Assembly: GCA_951394045.1 (NCBI GenBank)
Contig: OX595986.1
Span: forward strand, 3,005,534-3,069,533
DNA length: 64,000 bases
Direction of reading: 5' to 3'
Source: Nitzschia sp. DOCU1
Taxonomy: Eukaryota > Bacillariophyta > Bacillariophyceae > Bacillariales > Bacillariaceae
Positions 9,932-20,517 of the stretch are shown here, piece by piece (the stretch's first letter is position 1; every line of letters begins with the position of its first letter). Made by a program: the position numbers and the translations under genes. A model generated the notes under the pieces. The model was not told where the DNA came from, did no database searches, and worked only from the letters and a program-made list of their open reading frames with translations.

Positions 9932-12526
9932 TTACCCATAGGCCCGATCGAGCCGATCTTTTGTAAGAACTCCGACCATAAGGCGCTTCCATCGCAACAA
10001 GATAGCACGCTGTTTGTTCTCGTGTTCCTCCTGAAGGAAATGACCCGCCATTTCTTCATGGGCTTCCCGCAAGAGCTCCTCGTTGTGATGATGCACGACA
10101 ATGCCACGGATTGTAGGAGTGCGATTTCCACCGTGACCTTCAAAGCCTAAAAGACAGGGAACATATGGGATACCCAGCTTCTTGGCAACCTTGGCCACAT
10201 GACGTTCGTCAATGTGCACTAAACCCGGATTCAAAAGCGCAAGTTCAATGTTGTTGTGCTCATTCGATGGGATGGGATCGTTAGGCCCAACAGGATCCGG
10301 CGCCCACGCGTTCGTTTGCCATGAAGCATACAAATTCTCCATCCCGTCGCCCAGAGGATTTGAAGCAGCATCGAGAATCTTTGCTCTTGTTTCCTCGCTC
10401 CCATCATTGGCTTCTCCAACGCCATACGACTTGAGTGCCTTGAAAGATTTGCTCGGGCCTCGATTGCGAGCCTTGATTCGTTTAATGGGCTTGCTCAACT
10501 CACTATCCTTTACTTTCCGTCCCTTGTACAACCACTTTCTGGCAGGAAACACCGTTTCCACTTCAGATCTCCGAAAGACAAGCTCTCCTTTGAAGACACC
10601 GCAGACTCGCTTTTTGGCATCGGGTTTTAGAACTTCGTTTGAATTCAAGAGAGAAGGAAGAGTATAAACCGGATTGGTCTTGAAAGCCGTTTTGCTGGTT
10701 GGAATAGGCTCGTTTTGTCGCGATTCCTGTAGTTGCTTCTGCTCATGCTCGTCTACCTCCTTGTAACTGTCTGCAGCTGCTGGTTTCTTGTCATTATCAG
10801 CACCCCCATCGATGTCCAGATCCAAGGTAATTGCGTCCGACTCTGTTTTACCCTTTGACTTGAGATCCTGACGTCGAGCGTGGCTGGCTATATTCACAGA
10901 CTTGAGCGTCGCGGCCCACCACAAGTCGGGGCGCTCTTTATCTTGCATTGGACCCCGCTTTCCACGCACAACGCCTCGGACTTTGAGCGTTTCCACAAAA
11001 CTAGACGCATAGCGTGGTGTTACATCCACTAGTCGAAGCTTGAAGGTTCCATCCGTCATCGATAAGTGTTCGGCTGCCAAAGCGTAGGAGATGTGTCGTT
11101 TCTTCTTGGCGTTTGCGAAAGGTACACCTTCTCTTGCAGCATACAATATCGTTTCGACTGCATCCGGTGCATCAATGAGCTCTCGACTTGGATCGAGATG
11201 AACCCAATGTAATTTGCCACCCTTGCTACTATTGATTGTTTTTCTTGTGTTGTTTGGGGCCTCCTGGCATAAAATCTCTACCCAGCACACCGGGGGTTCT
11301 CCATTTGCCATCGAAGGACCCAGCAAGCTCACAAGCTTTTCGAAAGTTGCGTAGCTGCTAGCATCAGACGATTTTTCAGTCTCCAGCCCAACGGTATCAC
11401 TATTCTCGTCTGTCTTGACGCGCTTTGCTGGCCGTTTCCGGTCGCCACCATTCCGCTTACTCTGTGACCAGAGCTTCTGAAAGACGTTCCGCGTACTCAT
11501 GGCTACAAAGAGCGGATGGTCCATGTCCAAGTCCCGCCTGCATGGATCCAAGGCCACCACATATCGCACCCTCCAGTCCAAGGATCGAGTCATGGCAATG
11601 AACAAGTGGACGTGGTCATGGCTGTGGAAATCGTGGCGAGGTGGTTGTGGCGCCGTACTACCAGTCGGCGCGGTTGTTGTTCGGTCCGCCAGAAATTCAC
11701 AATATTTGGGGGTTCGATACTGAATGGATTTGCCGCCGACAAGAAACAGATCAGAAGTTTCCTGTGCTTCTTGTTTAGAGTTTTTGTGTTTGTCTGTGCT
11801 TTTCTTTCCTCGTTTCCAGTGTCGTGGCATACGGGCAACCATATCAGCCGATTGGTGACGCCATGGATGCACCAGATGAAAGAAAAAGTTACAAAAAGAT
11901 CGCAAGTCGTTCATGGAAGGGGCAGATGTGGGAGCTCGAACCCATGCCAAAGGAATCATACTATGTGCCACATGAAGGCTTTCCTCTTGAGAACATTGAT
12001 GGGACGCATATATGGCATGCGCCGTCAAACCGAGCAAGTGTGATTTTTCTAGGTTGGCCAGTAAGTATTGCAAATCGGGAGTCAAATGCTCGAATCGATA
12101 TCGTTTCCGAGCAATTCGCTTGACTTTGTTTTTGGAAGATTCCTTCTCCTTGTCATTCGTGGTCCAATCCAATGTAATTGGACGCAGGGTGGCAAGAGCG
12201 GAGGCAGCATTGGTGTCGGTGGCAAGTTCCGGAGTTTCACTGGTGGGTGTCGCTTCTGCCTTGCCATCTGAAGCATCTTCCCAGTCAACATCATCCTCGC
12301 CTTCCTCTTCAAACTCATTGGAGAAGGCGATACCGGAAAATGATGTTTTGTGACGTGTGGCTGCGTCGTCTTCGTCGCTGGAAGAGGAATCATCATCTTT
12401 ATCAGCATCGGGTCGCCTGATCGCGGCGGCTGAAGGCACTTGCTGTGCGGCTTCCTTCCAGTCGGATTCTGCCCATTGATCAAAGGTGTTTTCCTCATCC
12501 GACGATAGGTTCCAGTCGAAACTCAT
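9932..12526 (-). CDS. XPC/Rad4 nucleotide excision repair damage sensor
   Basis: A single exon of 864 residues starts at an ATG (12524-12526). The first 150 residues are acidic and disordered, with serine/aspartate runs. Residues about 150-480 resemble the Rad4 transglutaminase-like fold (LRSFCNFFFHLVHPW, HVHLFIAMTRSLDWRVRYV, HWVHLDPSRELID). The C-terminal third holds the beta-hairpin domains: CGVFKGELVFRRSEVETVFPARKWLYKGR, then NNIELALLNPGLVHIDERHVAKVAKKLGI, then GFEGHGG followed by PTIRGIVVH. XPC/Rad4 opens damaged DNA and starts global-genome nucleotide excision repair. The catalytic triad of true transglutaminases is not expected in this family. A lysine-rich region lies between the domains. 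The gene is divergent from GRX5, about 330 bp apart. Confidence 0.9.
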   Translation of the reverse strand: MSFDWNLSSDEENTFDQWAESDWKEAAQQVPSAAAIRRPDADKDDDSSSSDEDDAATRHKTSFSGIAFSNEFEEEGEDDVDWEDASDGKAEATPTSETPELATDTNAASALATLRPITLDWTTNDKEKESSKNKVKRIARKRYRFEHLTPDLQYLLANLEKSHLLGLTAHAIYASHQCSQEESLHVAHSMIPLAWVRAPTSAPSMNDLRSFCNFFFHLVHPWRHQSADMVARMPRHWKRGKKSTDKHKNSKQEAQETSDLFLVGGKSIQYRTPKYCEFLADRTTTAPTGSTAPQPPRHDFHSHDHVHLFIAMTRSLDWRVRYVVALDPCRRDLDMDHPLFVAMSTRNVFQKLWSQSKRNGGDRKRPAKRVKTDENSDTVGLETEKSSDASSYATFEKLVSLLGPSMANGEPPVCWVEILCQEAPNNTRKTINSSKGGKLHWVHLDPSRELIDAPDAVETILYAAREGVPFANAKKKRHISYALAAEHLSMTDGTFKLRLVDVTPRYASSFVETLKVRGVVRGKRGPMQDKERPDLWWAATLKSVNIASHARRQDLKSKGKTESDAITLDLDIDGGADNDKKPAAADSYKEVDEHEQKQLQESRQNEPIPTSKTAFKTNPVYTLPSLLNSNEVLKPDAKKRVCGVFKGELVFRRSEVETVFPARKWLYKGRKVKDSELSKPIKRIKARNRGPSKSFKALKSYGVGEANDGSEETRAKILDAASNPLGDGMENLYASWQTNAWAPDPVGPNDPIPSNEHNNIELALLNPGLVHIDERHVAKVAKKLGIPYVPCLLGFEGHGGNRTPTIRGIVVHHHNEELLREAHEEMAGHFLQEEHENKQRAILLRWKRLMVGVLTKDRLDRAYG

Positions 12527-12853
12527 GTCTGTAACCCAAATGTCACACCAAAGGCGCTGAAAGTTGGGACAGCAATCAAGTTATGAGAGTGGGCACGATC
12601 ATTGTGGTCAGCAAAGATTTTTGGCGGGAAAGCTGGTTCTGGACGACCGTTCGCCGTCCGTTTGGCTGCTTCGCACGCCGGACCAACGCGCGGAAGTTCG
12701 ACGAAAGGATCGCGGGCGCCAGCCACGATGAAGCGAGAGAAACTGTGGATTCGCGATCATCTGTGGACTGATGCAATTGTTTCTCTTCTCTCTATTGAAT
12801 GCGAGGAAAGGATTCCCACTGTCGTTCTACTATCATCGAAACATACAACTACC
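12527..12853. other. Divergent promoter region of XPC/Rad4 and GRX5
   Basis: About 330 bp between divergent start codons, crossed by open frames without domains. Nothing specific was seen. Confidence 0.45.
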
Positions 12854-13572
12854 ATGCTGTCTTCATTGGCTCGAAATCCTGCACTTTCCCGATCCGTCAG
12901 AGGGGTCGTGAACCGACAATTTCCATCTGCTTTCTTCTCGTCGGGATCGCACGATGACTTTGCACCTCAGCGCAAGAAAGTGGAGGGGGAAGACGAGGCC
13001 CTGAAGCTCATCAAGGTGCGTAATTGGGCGATGGGACACGGACTCCTCATGGTCATAATTCTTACACTTGACTCTTCTTCGACAGGAACACGTGGAAAAC
13101 AATCCCATCATGCTTTACATGAAGGGCAATCCTACCATGCCAATGTGTGGTTTCTCGGCCCGAGTCGTGCAAGCGCTGCAAAACGAAGGCGTTGACTTTA
13201 GCAGTGTCAATGTTCTGGACTATCCCGATATTCGAGAAGGAGTCAAGAAATTTTCGTAAGTTGCGACAAGGAGTGAATTTTGCGCTGTATATCAATGTTC
13301 GACTCGATCGATCTCATTTTTTATTGCTACCTTCGGTCGTTTGCCCCTCTATCCTATCAAAAGTGAATGGCCCACAATTCCGCAGGTAGGCAAATCTATA
13401 GCGATTATTCACATGCCACGCTAACGGCTCATTTCCTCACACGATTGTCTTCATATTTTTCCTTTATCAGCTCTATGTCAACGGCGAATTCATTGGTGGG
13501 TGCGATATTGTGACTCAAATGCATGAAAGCGGTGAGCTGGCGGAGCTACTCAAGGAGGCGAAATCAAACTAA
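12854..13572 (+). CDS. GRX5: Mitochondrial monothiol glutaredoxin (GRX5 type, CGFS)
   Basis: Four exons: 12854-13015, 13086-13255, 13364-13385 and 13471-13572, giving 151 residues. The N-terminal 35 residues are basic and rich in serine ([19 protein letters not shown]), a mitochondrial presequence. The domain carries [16 protein letters not shown] with the single active Cys75, followed by [15 protein letters not shown], then the WPTIPQ and [13 protein letters not shown] blocks that bind glutathione and an Fe-S cluster. GRX5 proteins transfer [2Fe-2S] clusters in mitochondrial Fe-S assembly. Exon 3 is a 22-nt microexon that supplies SEWPTIPQ; without it the conserved WPTIPQ block and the reading frame would both be lost, which supports the model. 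The downstream gene is convergent, 68 bp away. Confidence 0.92.
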
Positions 13573-13640
13573 GAATTTAAAGATATGAACCAGTTGTCTT
13601 GATAACTAGACTAGAAAAACATTATCAAACGGACCACTCC

Positions 13641-15468
13641 TTAGAAATAGAGAGGAATCGCTGTCAAACCAAGTCCGTCACCCCCCTCGTCGATGGCGAC
13701 TTTTGCTCGATTCCCCATCTTGACTAGAATCGTCGCGTCAGCAACTTCTTTCGTGAAGAGCTTTTGGCCAGCTCGGAGACTTTGTAGAGTTTCCTCGTAT
13801 TCATCTTTCTGCAATAGGATGCGCGTGGAGGATACTTGTTGTCTCCTTTCTACAGGTTCCATATCATCGTCCTTGGCCAAAATTGGGCCAGTGGCTCCAT
13901 CCGATGGCGGGCAGCACAAATCAACGCCACCCCACAACCAAGTTCCGATGTTCGTTTCTCGTTTATCGTAGGTTTCTTCAAACACAATCTTTGCATAACG
14001 CCCGAAATCCAATTTCTTTGTTTGCGCATCCACCGAAGTTGCAATGTTGCAATCCCAGTTCACAAGACGAAGTAGAATGCATTTGGCGAAAGAAGTACTC
14101 GCAAAGCTCATTTTGGGGGTATCGAGAGTCACCACAAACGTGAAGATAGCCTTGGCCTCGGCATATCGCACCATTTCGCGAGCCAAGAATGAAGCGCACG
14201 AACTCATTCGAAGCGAAGTACCTCCCGTCAAAGTCGGAGTGGAAAGCCGGTGTTTCAATAACCGAAAGCTTTCCGGGGCCTCCAGCGATGCAAACCCAAG
14301 AGGCGCCTTGCAAAGAGAACAACAGACCGTCGCGCCACCAGTCACATCTCTCCACGGGCGATCTCCCCTGACTGTAGCCGGTCCATCAAACAAACCATCC
14401 ATTGTCTTTTCATCTTCTTTCTTTTCTTGTTCGTCTTCGCCATACCCTGGCACTGCCAAAACGCTTGCAGTTTCGGACAAGTCGTTGTGATTCAAGCACA
14501 GAATATTTGAGTCCTGCAAAGCCACTTTTGGATCCGCCGACGCCGAGGAGAGGGAAAAGTCCACCACTGGTTGCTGCAACGGAGAATAGAACAATGAGAA
14601 TACATCTGATGTTTTGTATCAGGAATTTAAAGGGCACAAACCGTTTACTTACTCCACTGTAGCAAATCAAGTAGTCCGTAATTTCATCCCAGTGACCCAC
14701 CGGAAGTTCGGCCGTACGTTCTATAGGTTTACCCGGGAGCAGTGGCTGGTGACATGATCCACATTGAATCAAGTTGATCTCATCAATCGATGCCAATATT
14801 TTCCGTGCCCCGAGTTCCCCAGCGGCAGGGTCGTCCTGATAAGGAAGGGTCAGTAGCAATGTCGCATCGTTCACAAGTTGCAAACTTTCATCGGCGATAG
14901 AACGCGGGAATATCGTCGAAAAGACAACCACATTGCCCTCCACACGCAACTCCAGCAACGAGGCAGAACCGCTGACCTCTGACATGGACATTTGAACACC
15001 CATTAGGTTGAGATTTTCATTCCCTGGTATCTTTCTTAGCGTCACTTGATATCGGCAAATGTGCTTCATGTCCTCTGCCACCATTGTAAGGTATTGTTGT
15101 GGCAAAGGTGACACTTCGAGCGATATTGGCAACTCTTTCGAACATTTTTTGGAAAGTTCGTTACTATTCAAGCTCTTGATCTTCCGCTTGGCCTCCTTGA
15201 GCTCTTCTTTCGCTTTTCGTTCCATTTCATCGCGGGCCTTATCTTCGTGTTCCTTGGCCTGTTCCGGCGTCATCTGTCCCGCCATGTTTACTAGTTGCTG
15301 CAGTGCCCAGTCAGCCATTTCTGCTGAGGGCTCCTCGACACGACATCGTATCCGATGACCAGCCTTCCAATCTCGCTTTTGACATTGGATCGAACAATAG
15401 TATGCCTTGCGACATTTCGTGCACCGAAGGGGTCGGCACGATTTTTGACAGACTTGACAATTTTCCAT
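13641..15468 (-). CDS. MYND zinc-finger protein with UBE3D/HECT_2-like body
   Basis: Two exons, 13641-14573 and 14653-15468, give 582 residues; the 79-nt intron (gtaagt...ttgcag) is in phase 0. The start is the ATG at 15466-15468, because the open frame upstream has no ATG. Residues 1-45 are a MYND zinc finger (CQVCQKSCRPLRCTKCRKAYYCSIQCQ, then H and C), split here for length. A charged helical region of about 60 residues follows. The rest has paired cysteines (IQCGSCHQPLL; CCSLCKAPLGF) and the segment LPVGHWDEITDYLICY, which recalls the E2-binding HECT-like protein UBE3D, an atypical E3. MYND fingers bind proline-rich partners. The MYND call is firm; the UBE3D similarity is moderate and rests on memory of the family. 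Confidence 0.65.
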
Positions 15469-15714
15469 CCTGCAAGAAGGACGACCAGCTTCCAAACACG
15501 CTCTAAGACTCAACGTTAGAGATCAATTCACAATGACGCCATTTGCCTATAAGAAAGCCTTTGCAATGTCCTCGTTGGTTGAACGATTGATTGGAATGGG
15601 AAGAACAAACGACAATCGATTTTATTTGGATGCAAACGAAGTTGTCTCTTGTGATGCCTTCAAGAAACATGTTGAAATATTAAACTTTGCTGATTTTGAC
15701 ATTAACTTCTGTCT

Positions 15715-15786
15715 GGGCGAATAGTTCAGGGGTAGAACGTCCGCTTCGCATGCGGAAGGTCCGGGGTTCAAATCCCCGTTCGTCCA
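15715..15786 (+). tRNA. tRNA-Ala (anticodon CGC)
   Basis: 72 nt fold into a full cloverleaf: acceptor GGGCGAA pairs with TTCGTCC, the anticodon stem TCCGC/GCGGA closes the loop TTCGCAT with anticodon CGC (codon GCG), and the T loop is TTCAAAT. The acceptor stem holds the G3:U70 wobble pair, the identity element of alanine tRNA. There is no intron and no encoded CCA. A run of five T at 15791-15795 fits a Pol III terminator. Confidence 0.95.
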
Positions 15787-16236
15787 TTCATTTTTGGTCT
15801 AGTAGCGTCCCATGGTGCGACAGAGAAAGGAACGACATCCCAGGCATCATAAAACGCAGTCATACTCTCTATTTTCATCCTGCTGTAGCTAGAGATGTAC
15901 CAGGTACTTTCATACCTGCGCTTGTAAACCTGTTCATAGCTGAGTGTCGGGCTTGGAATGACGCCAAGAACGACCAATGCAAGGACGACATTCGATTTCG
16001 ATCTTTGTTTGATCCATCCGACTTCTTCTTAGGACATAGTTTAGGCCCAACCTTGGATCGTCAGGACATGTGCTGGGGAGCGGCGCCGCGCCTCCGCCGT
16101 CGCCGCCAAACGTCAACGTTGGCTTCCCGTTAGCATCGCCTATCGTATCTCAACTTGTGTAAACAAAACGTTGTGGGGTCTGCATCCATCATCTAATCTG
16201 CATTAACAGCCACTTCTCGCTGCTATTGTATTCAAG
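15787..16236. other. Spacer between tRNA-Ala and the mitochondrial protein gene
   Basis: About 450 bp with no supported gene. It contains one copy of the word TACCAGGTAC (15898-15907) and should hold the promoter of the gene at 16237. Confidence 0.45.
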
Positions 16237-17812
16237 ATGATATCTTCTAACGCTTGTCGCCGGCTGACACGAGTGGGCGTTCGAAGCCTCCACACGCGGA
16301 GAAAGGCGAAGAACGCCGTCGCGCTCCCCCAGGCGTTGTTGGCCAATCTACCGACCAAGAATGTGGAGCCCGTGCCTGAAACACCGGTGGATCCCAGTGC
16401 TTACCAGCGTAGTGCGGTCAACTCGGCTCACGCTATCGATACGGTGAAGGGACAGGTGTCGACGCGAGACTCAGTAGCGGTGAGTCCTTCTGGATCGGTG
16501 GTTCATGGCATTTACGGTGACCTTGGTGCCGATGCCGATGGCGTGCCACTCGAATATCTGGCACTCTTGAGAATGGCCGCGGAAGGTGCCGCTGGTGTCC
16601 GCGCCATCTCCAAGGGAACCCCGGGTACGGTCTTGGTCTTTGGAGCTAGTCAGGCCAATGGATTGGCGGCAGTGCAACTTGCAGCTGCCTCGGGGCACGC
16701 TGTGGTAGGAGTGGTCGGCGCTGAACACTCGTTCAGCGAAGACATGCTCGAGTATGTTAAAGCGATGATCCCGGAACCAGGAACCGCAGTCTCCGAAGAA
16801 TACGCCATTGCCAAGAAGAACTTTGCAGACCTCGTTCATGGTATTTCTACGGGAGACGAAGGGCTTTCCTGTTACAGCGCTGAGGAGCAGTTGGAAGAAT
16901 TCAAGGCCAACTACCAGGCGTACGTTGAAAAGTACCCCGAGACTCTTCCAGCTGCTGTGGATCCGTCAAAAATGAAATTCATTGGTATGGAGAAGGATAA
17001 AGATCAGTTCCGAGCAAACATGGAGACCTACTTGGCTCAGTTCCCTCCAGGGGCACCACCAGTTGACGCGCAACAGTTGGAAGCGTACTTTACAGTGGAG
17101 CAATACCAGGCATTCCGAAACAAGTTCTGGGAGCAAACCACTAGTGTTATCTCAGGGGACGAGTCCCACTTTTTCTCTCCTCCTCACATCATTCAAGATT
17201 TGATGAAGCAGCCTGAAAAGGTTGACAAGACCGTCTATGATACGTCACACCCAAGAGTACCCTACACGTTTACTCACCTCGGTCCCTTTTATGCAAAAGG
17301 AACCCAGGCCGCGGCAGGTGGTCCCATTCAAGGTGCCATCATTTCGGTGACGCCAAACTTGGAGGTTGCGGCCAAGGCAGTGAATGACGCCAAGACGCTT
17401 CGTGCCAAAGCCGAAGCATTGCAGTTTTTGACCAATGCACAAAAGAGTGCCTTTACTGCGGCGTGCTCTGTTGCTTCCTTGGCTACCAAGGCTGGTGCTC
17501 CAGTGGTGACGGTTGGAGGTAAGCCCCAATCGTGCACGGAGTTGGAAGAATTTTTGTTGGTACGTCCCCTCACACCGTTTGTATTATTTAATTACTCTAG
17601 GAACACTCCCAGGTCTCAAGTCAGTTGAAGCGACCAGTGAGGACGTCAAGGCAGCTTTATCGGCCATGGCCATCCAAGATGATGGTACTACCAAAATGGA
17701 CTTTTTTGTTCAAGCTTACCGTGCGGGCGACTTCCCGTTCTACGCTGACTATGCCGTCCATAGAGCCACAGAGGCCCTGTCCGGGCCTCGGCAGATTGTC
17801 GTCACGAAATAG
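16237..17812 (+). CDS. Mitochondrial protein of unknown function with a dinucleotide-binding-like segment
   Basis: Two exons, 16237-17518 and 17601-17812, give 497 residues. The 82-nt intron uses gtaagc rather than the gtacgt 41 bp downstream, because only the former keeps the alanine-rich downstream frame (TLPGLKSVEATSEDVKAAL). The first 25 residues (CRRLTRVGVRSLHTRRKAK) look like a mitochondrial presequence. Residues about 115-165 resemble the start of an MDR Rossmann domain (AEGAAGVRAIS, then GTVLVFGASQANGLAAVQLAAA). After it, instead of the usual fold, comes a hydrophilic helical insert with two related units (LEEFKANYQAYVEKYPETLP; QFRANMETYLAQFPPGAPP). The C-terminal part is rich in alanine and valine. 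I do not recognise the family; an oxidoreductase-derived protein is the best guess. Confidence 0.75.
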
Positions 17813-18146
17813 GTCCAAAAAGTTTACATGTCTTTAAGGTAATCGATAAGCTAAATAGTATTGTCCTACTAGAAAAGCAGCGATGCAAAAATTAGGGTTT
17901 ATGACAAGAATGAAAGCGACGAAACCAACTTGCGCAGTTAGTGGTGTGAAAGTAGATGCCACGATGGTGATTCATGCAGCGTGCATCCGTCGAAGGCTGT
18001 CGATGACGAGTCATTCAAAAGCGGTACGCACAAAACGACAAAATGAATCCGTTCGATGCAGCGTATATCTATTCTCAAGGCAACAAGGATCCCTTGAAAT
18101 GCCGGACGGTGGATGCCCGAAAGGTCGTTCACCGACTGCTGAAAGG
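17813..18146. other. Spacer between convergent genes
   Basis: About 330 bp holding the 3' ends of the two convergent genes. No gene, repeat or RNA was recognised. Confidence 0.45.
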
Positions 18147-19108
18147 CTAGAGCGCCTCGTTGTGGGCAGGAACGGTGCTCAGTTTTATATCGGTATGCGA
18201 AGGCCTTGTCGTGCGACGCATCGGTAATCTACTTTCGCGACGCTTGAGAGCAATCGATTCTTCCACTTCTTCTTTGGGAGTCATCAGGCCTCCATTGTTG
18301 AGGTGGCTTAAATCTGGAGGATCGAAAAAGAGTAGCAAATGGTAAGCCCTCGAATGATCAATCCTCCCCCAACGAAGTCGTAGTTTCACTTTAGAGACTT
18401 ACATCCGCTCCAACCAACAAGGACCAAGTTTTGCACCAACACGCGATGGTGCAAGGGACTATAGTAAAAGTTGAGAGTATGGACCGCTGGCCACAAGGTC
18501 CAATGGCGAAGCATTGTTGGGGGAAGCATTTCTGCGGCTCTCGCACATGTTTCCTCAAGCAGCTGCACCGAAGACTTTTCTGAATCCTTGGGTTGCGCAT
18601 GAAGTTCTTGAATGAAGTTGGTGATGACATAGTATGTAAAAATGTACAGGGGAGCGCCGATAGACTGGTCCACGACCACTTTCGCCACGGTGTTGGAGAA
18701 TCGGTGCTGGGCAATGGGAATACGCCTGCCAACAAAACCTTCCAGAAAGCCCCACCAATAATGAAGCCATCCAGTGGCCACAATCCCAAAGGCTGCCCCC
18801 GAACCTGCCCGCGCTAACTCGTAAGGAGCCGTAGGATCCATAATCTTTTGCGTCATTGAATCCGAACAGAAGAATATGAATGAGGCGGTGGTAGCCTTGA
18901 CAACCAGGGGGCGGGCCATGAGAGCAGCGGTGTACCTCTCCCAGATGTACCAGAAAAAGGACGAGTTATTTTTGCCCGCCCCCACCACCGTTGTCGCACT
19001 GCTAGTGGTATTGTCTGGGATGGTCGACTTCGCCCTACGCTGGCACTCCCGCGGACTCAGCGATCGCCTCAGGTGCAAAGACATGATAACTCTGGAAGAA
19101 GCAGCCAT
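18147..19108 (-). CDS. Mpv17/PMP22-family membrane protein
   Basis: Two exons, 18147-18313 and 18403-19108, give 290 residues; the 89-nt intron is in phase 1 and splits the codon of the tyrosine in GWSGYLSHL. The start is the ATG at 19106-19108. The N-terminus has a basic, serine-rich leader (SLHLRRSLSPRECQRRAKS) compatible with mitochondria. The family pattern is complete: WERYTAALMARPLVVKATTASFIFFCSDSMTQK (split here), GWLHYWWGFLE, VDQSIGAPLY, and at the end LRHWTLWPAVHTLNFYYSPLHHRVLVQN before the last helix. Members sit in inner mitochondrial or peroxisomal membranes and affect channel activity and redox balance. A hydrophilic tail of about 50 residues follows the last helix, longer than in animal Mpv17. 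Confidence 0.9.
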
Positions 19109-19463
19109 TGTGGCAAGAACCAAATGGGCTGGGATCTCTTTTATTGCATTGCCGAAATTGTGTGACTTTTTCGACCTTTACAACGATTCCCATCAGAGAC
19201 TACCGATAAAAAAGCTTGCTCGGCGTTCTACCTCAAGCAAAACAGTTCCCTCCGACGCAAGTTGGGTCTGTGGGAAATTTCAAATATGCGACCTCGCCCC
19301 TTTCTCCATTTTTTTACGTAGTAGGTACTGTCAGTACTATTGCAAAAGGCTAAACACCCACGTAGACTTACTTGACTCATCAGACTAATGGGAATGAGTG
19401 AATGGGGTTTGACTACCGGTAATAGTAGTGTAGACGTCTCACTCAGGCACCCATGAGAGAGGA

Positions 19464-19494
19464 GTACAGTACAGTACAGTAGAGTACAGTCAGT
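19464..19494. repeat. acagt-type short tandem repeat
   Basis: The pentamer tacag/acagt is repeated with one interruption (agag) over about 31 bp just left of the larger tandem repeats. Confidence 0.6.
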
Positions 19495-19500
19495 GTGGTG

Positions 19501-19612
19501 ATGGGTTCTCTGTCCCGCTCAATTAATTAATTAGGAAGCGGTGGTTACCTACACTTATGGGTTCTCTGTCTCGTTCCATTAATTAATAATGAACCGGTGG
19601 TTACCTACCAGG
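19501..19612. repeat. Tandem repeat, 2 x 56 bp
   Basis: Copies at 19501-19556 and 19557-19612 both start atgggttctctgt, contain attaattaat and end around cggtggttacctac. They differ at scattered positions, so the duplication is not recent. Confidence 0.8.
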
Positions 19613-19620
19613 TACATATA

Positions 19621-19706
19621 ATGACCACGTATCCCTAAAAGAAGTCAATGCCCTCAAAAACCAATGACCACGTGTCCCCATAAGAACTCAATGCCCTCAA
19701 AAACCA
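19621..19706. repeat. Tandem repeat, 2 x 43 bp
   Basis: Copies at 19621-19663 and 19664-19706 start atgaccacgt and end aatgccctcaaaaacca. The second copy contains the G-box-like cacgtg. It follows the 56-bp repeat with only 8 bp between. Confidence 0.8.
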
Positions 19707-20517
19707 CAATGCCAAAGCGTTTTACGGTACAAACAGTAGTCAATAGTGCATCAAAGTCCCCAATTGGCGAATGCGCGCGCGTGGTTTGTCAAGTGAGAAC
19801 CGCCACCGAATTCTGCGCTGTTGTGCAAAGGCCGCATAGAAATAATTGTTTCAATGCGCTTAATTAGGGCGGTTTCGATGCGCGGGCCATAATTACATTT
19901 TTACTCATGGTCTACCCCACTTAAGAAGAAATAGATCCGTTTCTTAGAGTTCGAGAGAGAGCGCGAAATGGGCTTAATATTTGATCTGTTAAAAAGTAAC
20001 ACTTGAAATGGGAAGAGAAGACCGCCAACTTCGATCCTTCGCCTGCCGGATAGCCCGCCTTGTCTATCCGCATCGCTATTATGTACCCGCTCGCCTCTGC
20101 CAGCTTGCTGTGGCTCCCATACCTCTTGCGTTTTACGTGGTAATAATTCAACGGGGCCAGTGCAGTACCTGGGAGGCCCCGGTCTAAGATGATGAACGCG
20201 GTTGTGCTTGCGGCGCCCTTTCTCTTGTCCCATACGTCTTACAACTCTAATGAATAACCCAAAGTGAAAGCTCAAGAAAGCATACGGTGAATGAACCGGC
20301 ACAACACTGTCTCTCGACAAGGTTCGAACGAATTAAAAGCACAAACTTTGTTAGGACGAGGACGCAGCAGTCGCTGTCTACTACGAACGTTTTCTGCTCG
20401 ACACAAAAGTGGGTGTCAACGAAGAACTAAAGTGACCTGCGCCAAGCAACCCTCACAGTACTTACTGCACACGGAGACGGGGGCCTTCGAAAAAATTGGT
20501 AGAAACGAGAAGTGGAC

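Larger units (their letters stand above)
19109..20517. other. Gene-poor stretch with tandem repeats
   Basis: About 1.4 kb without a supported gene. It is more A/T-rich than its surroundings in the middle and carries a short acagt-type microsatellite (about 19464-19494), a 2 x 56 bp repeat and a 2 x 43 bp repeat listed separately, and a copy of TACCAGGTAC (19606-19615). The right half, 19710-20517, holds no pattern I recognise and should include the promoter of the gene at 20518. Confidence 0.55.

Noticed and set aside
17560..17566. gtacgt as 5' splice site of the mitochondrial protein gene
   Set aside because: It would join the exons in the wrong phase. The gtaagc at 17519 gives the plausible continuous frame.
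19862..19867. TTAGGG telomere-like hexamer
   Set aside because: A single copy only; not a telomeric repeat array.
20303..20325. tRNA-like word ggttcgaac
   Set aside because: No cloverleaf arms can be drawn around it.
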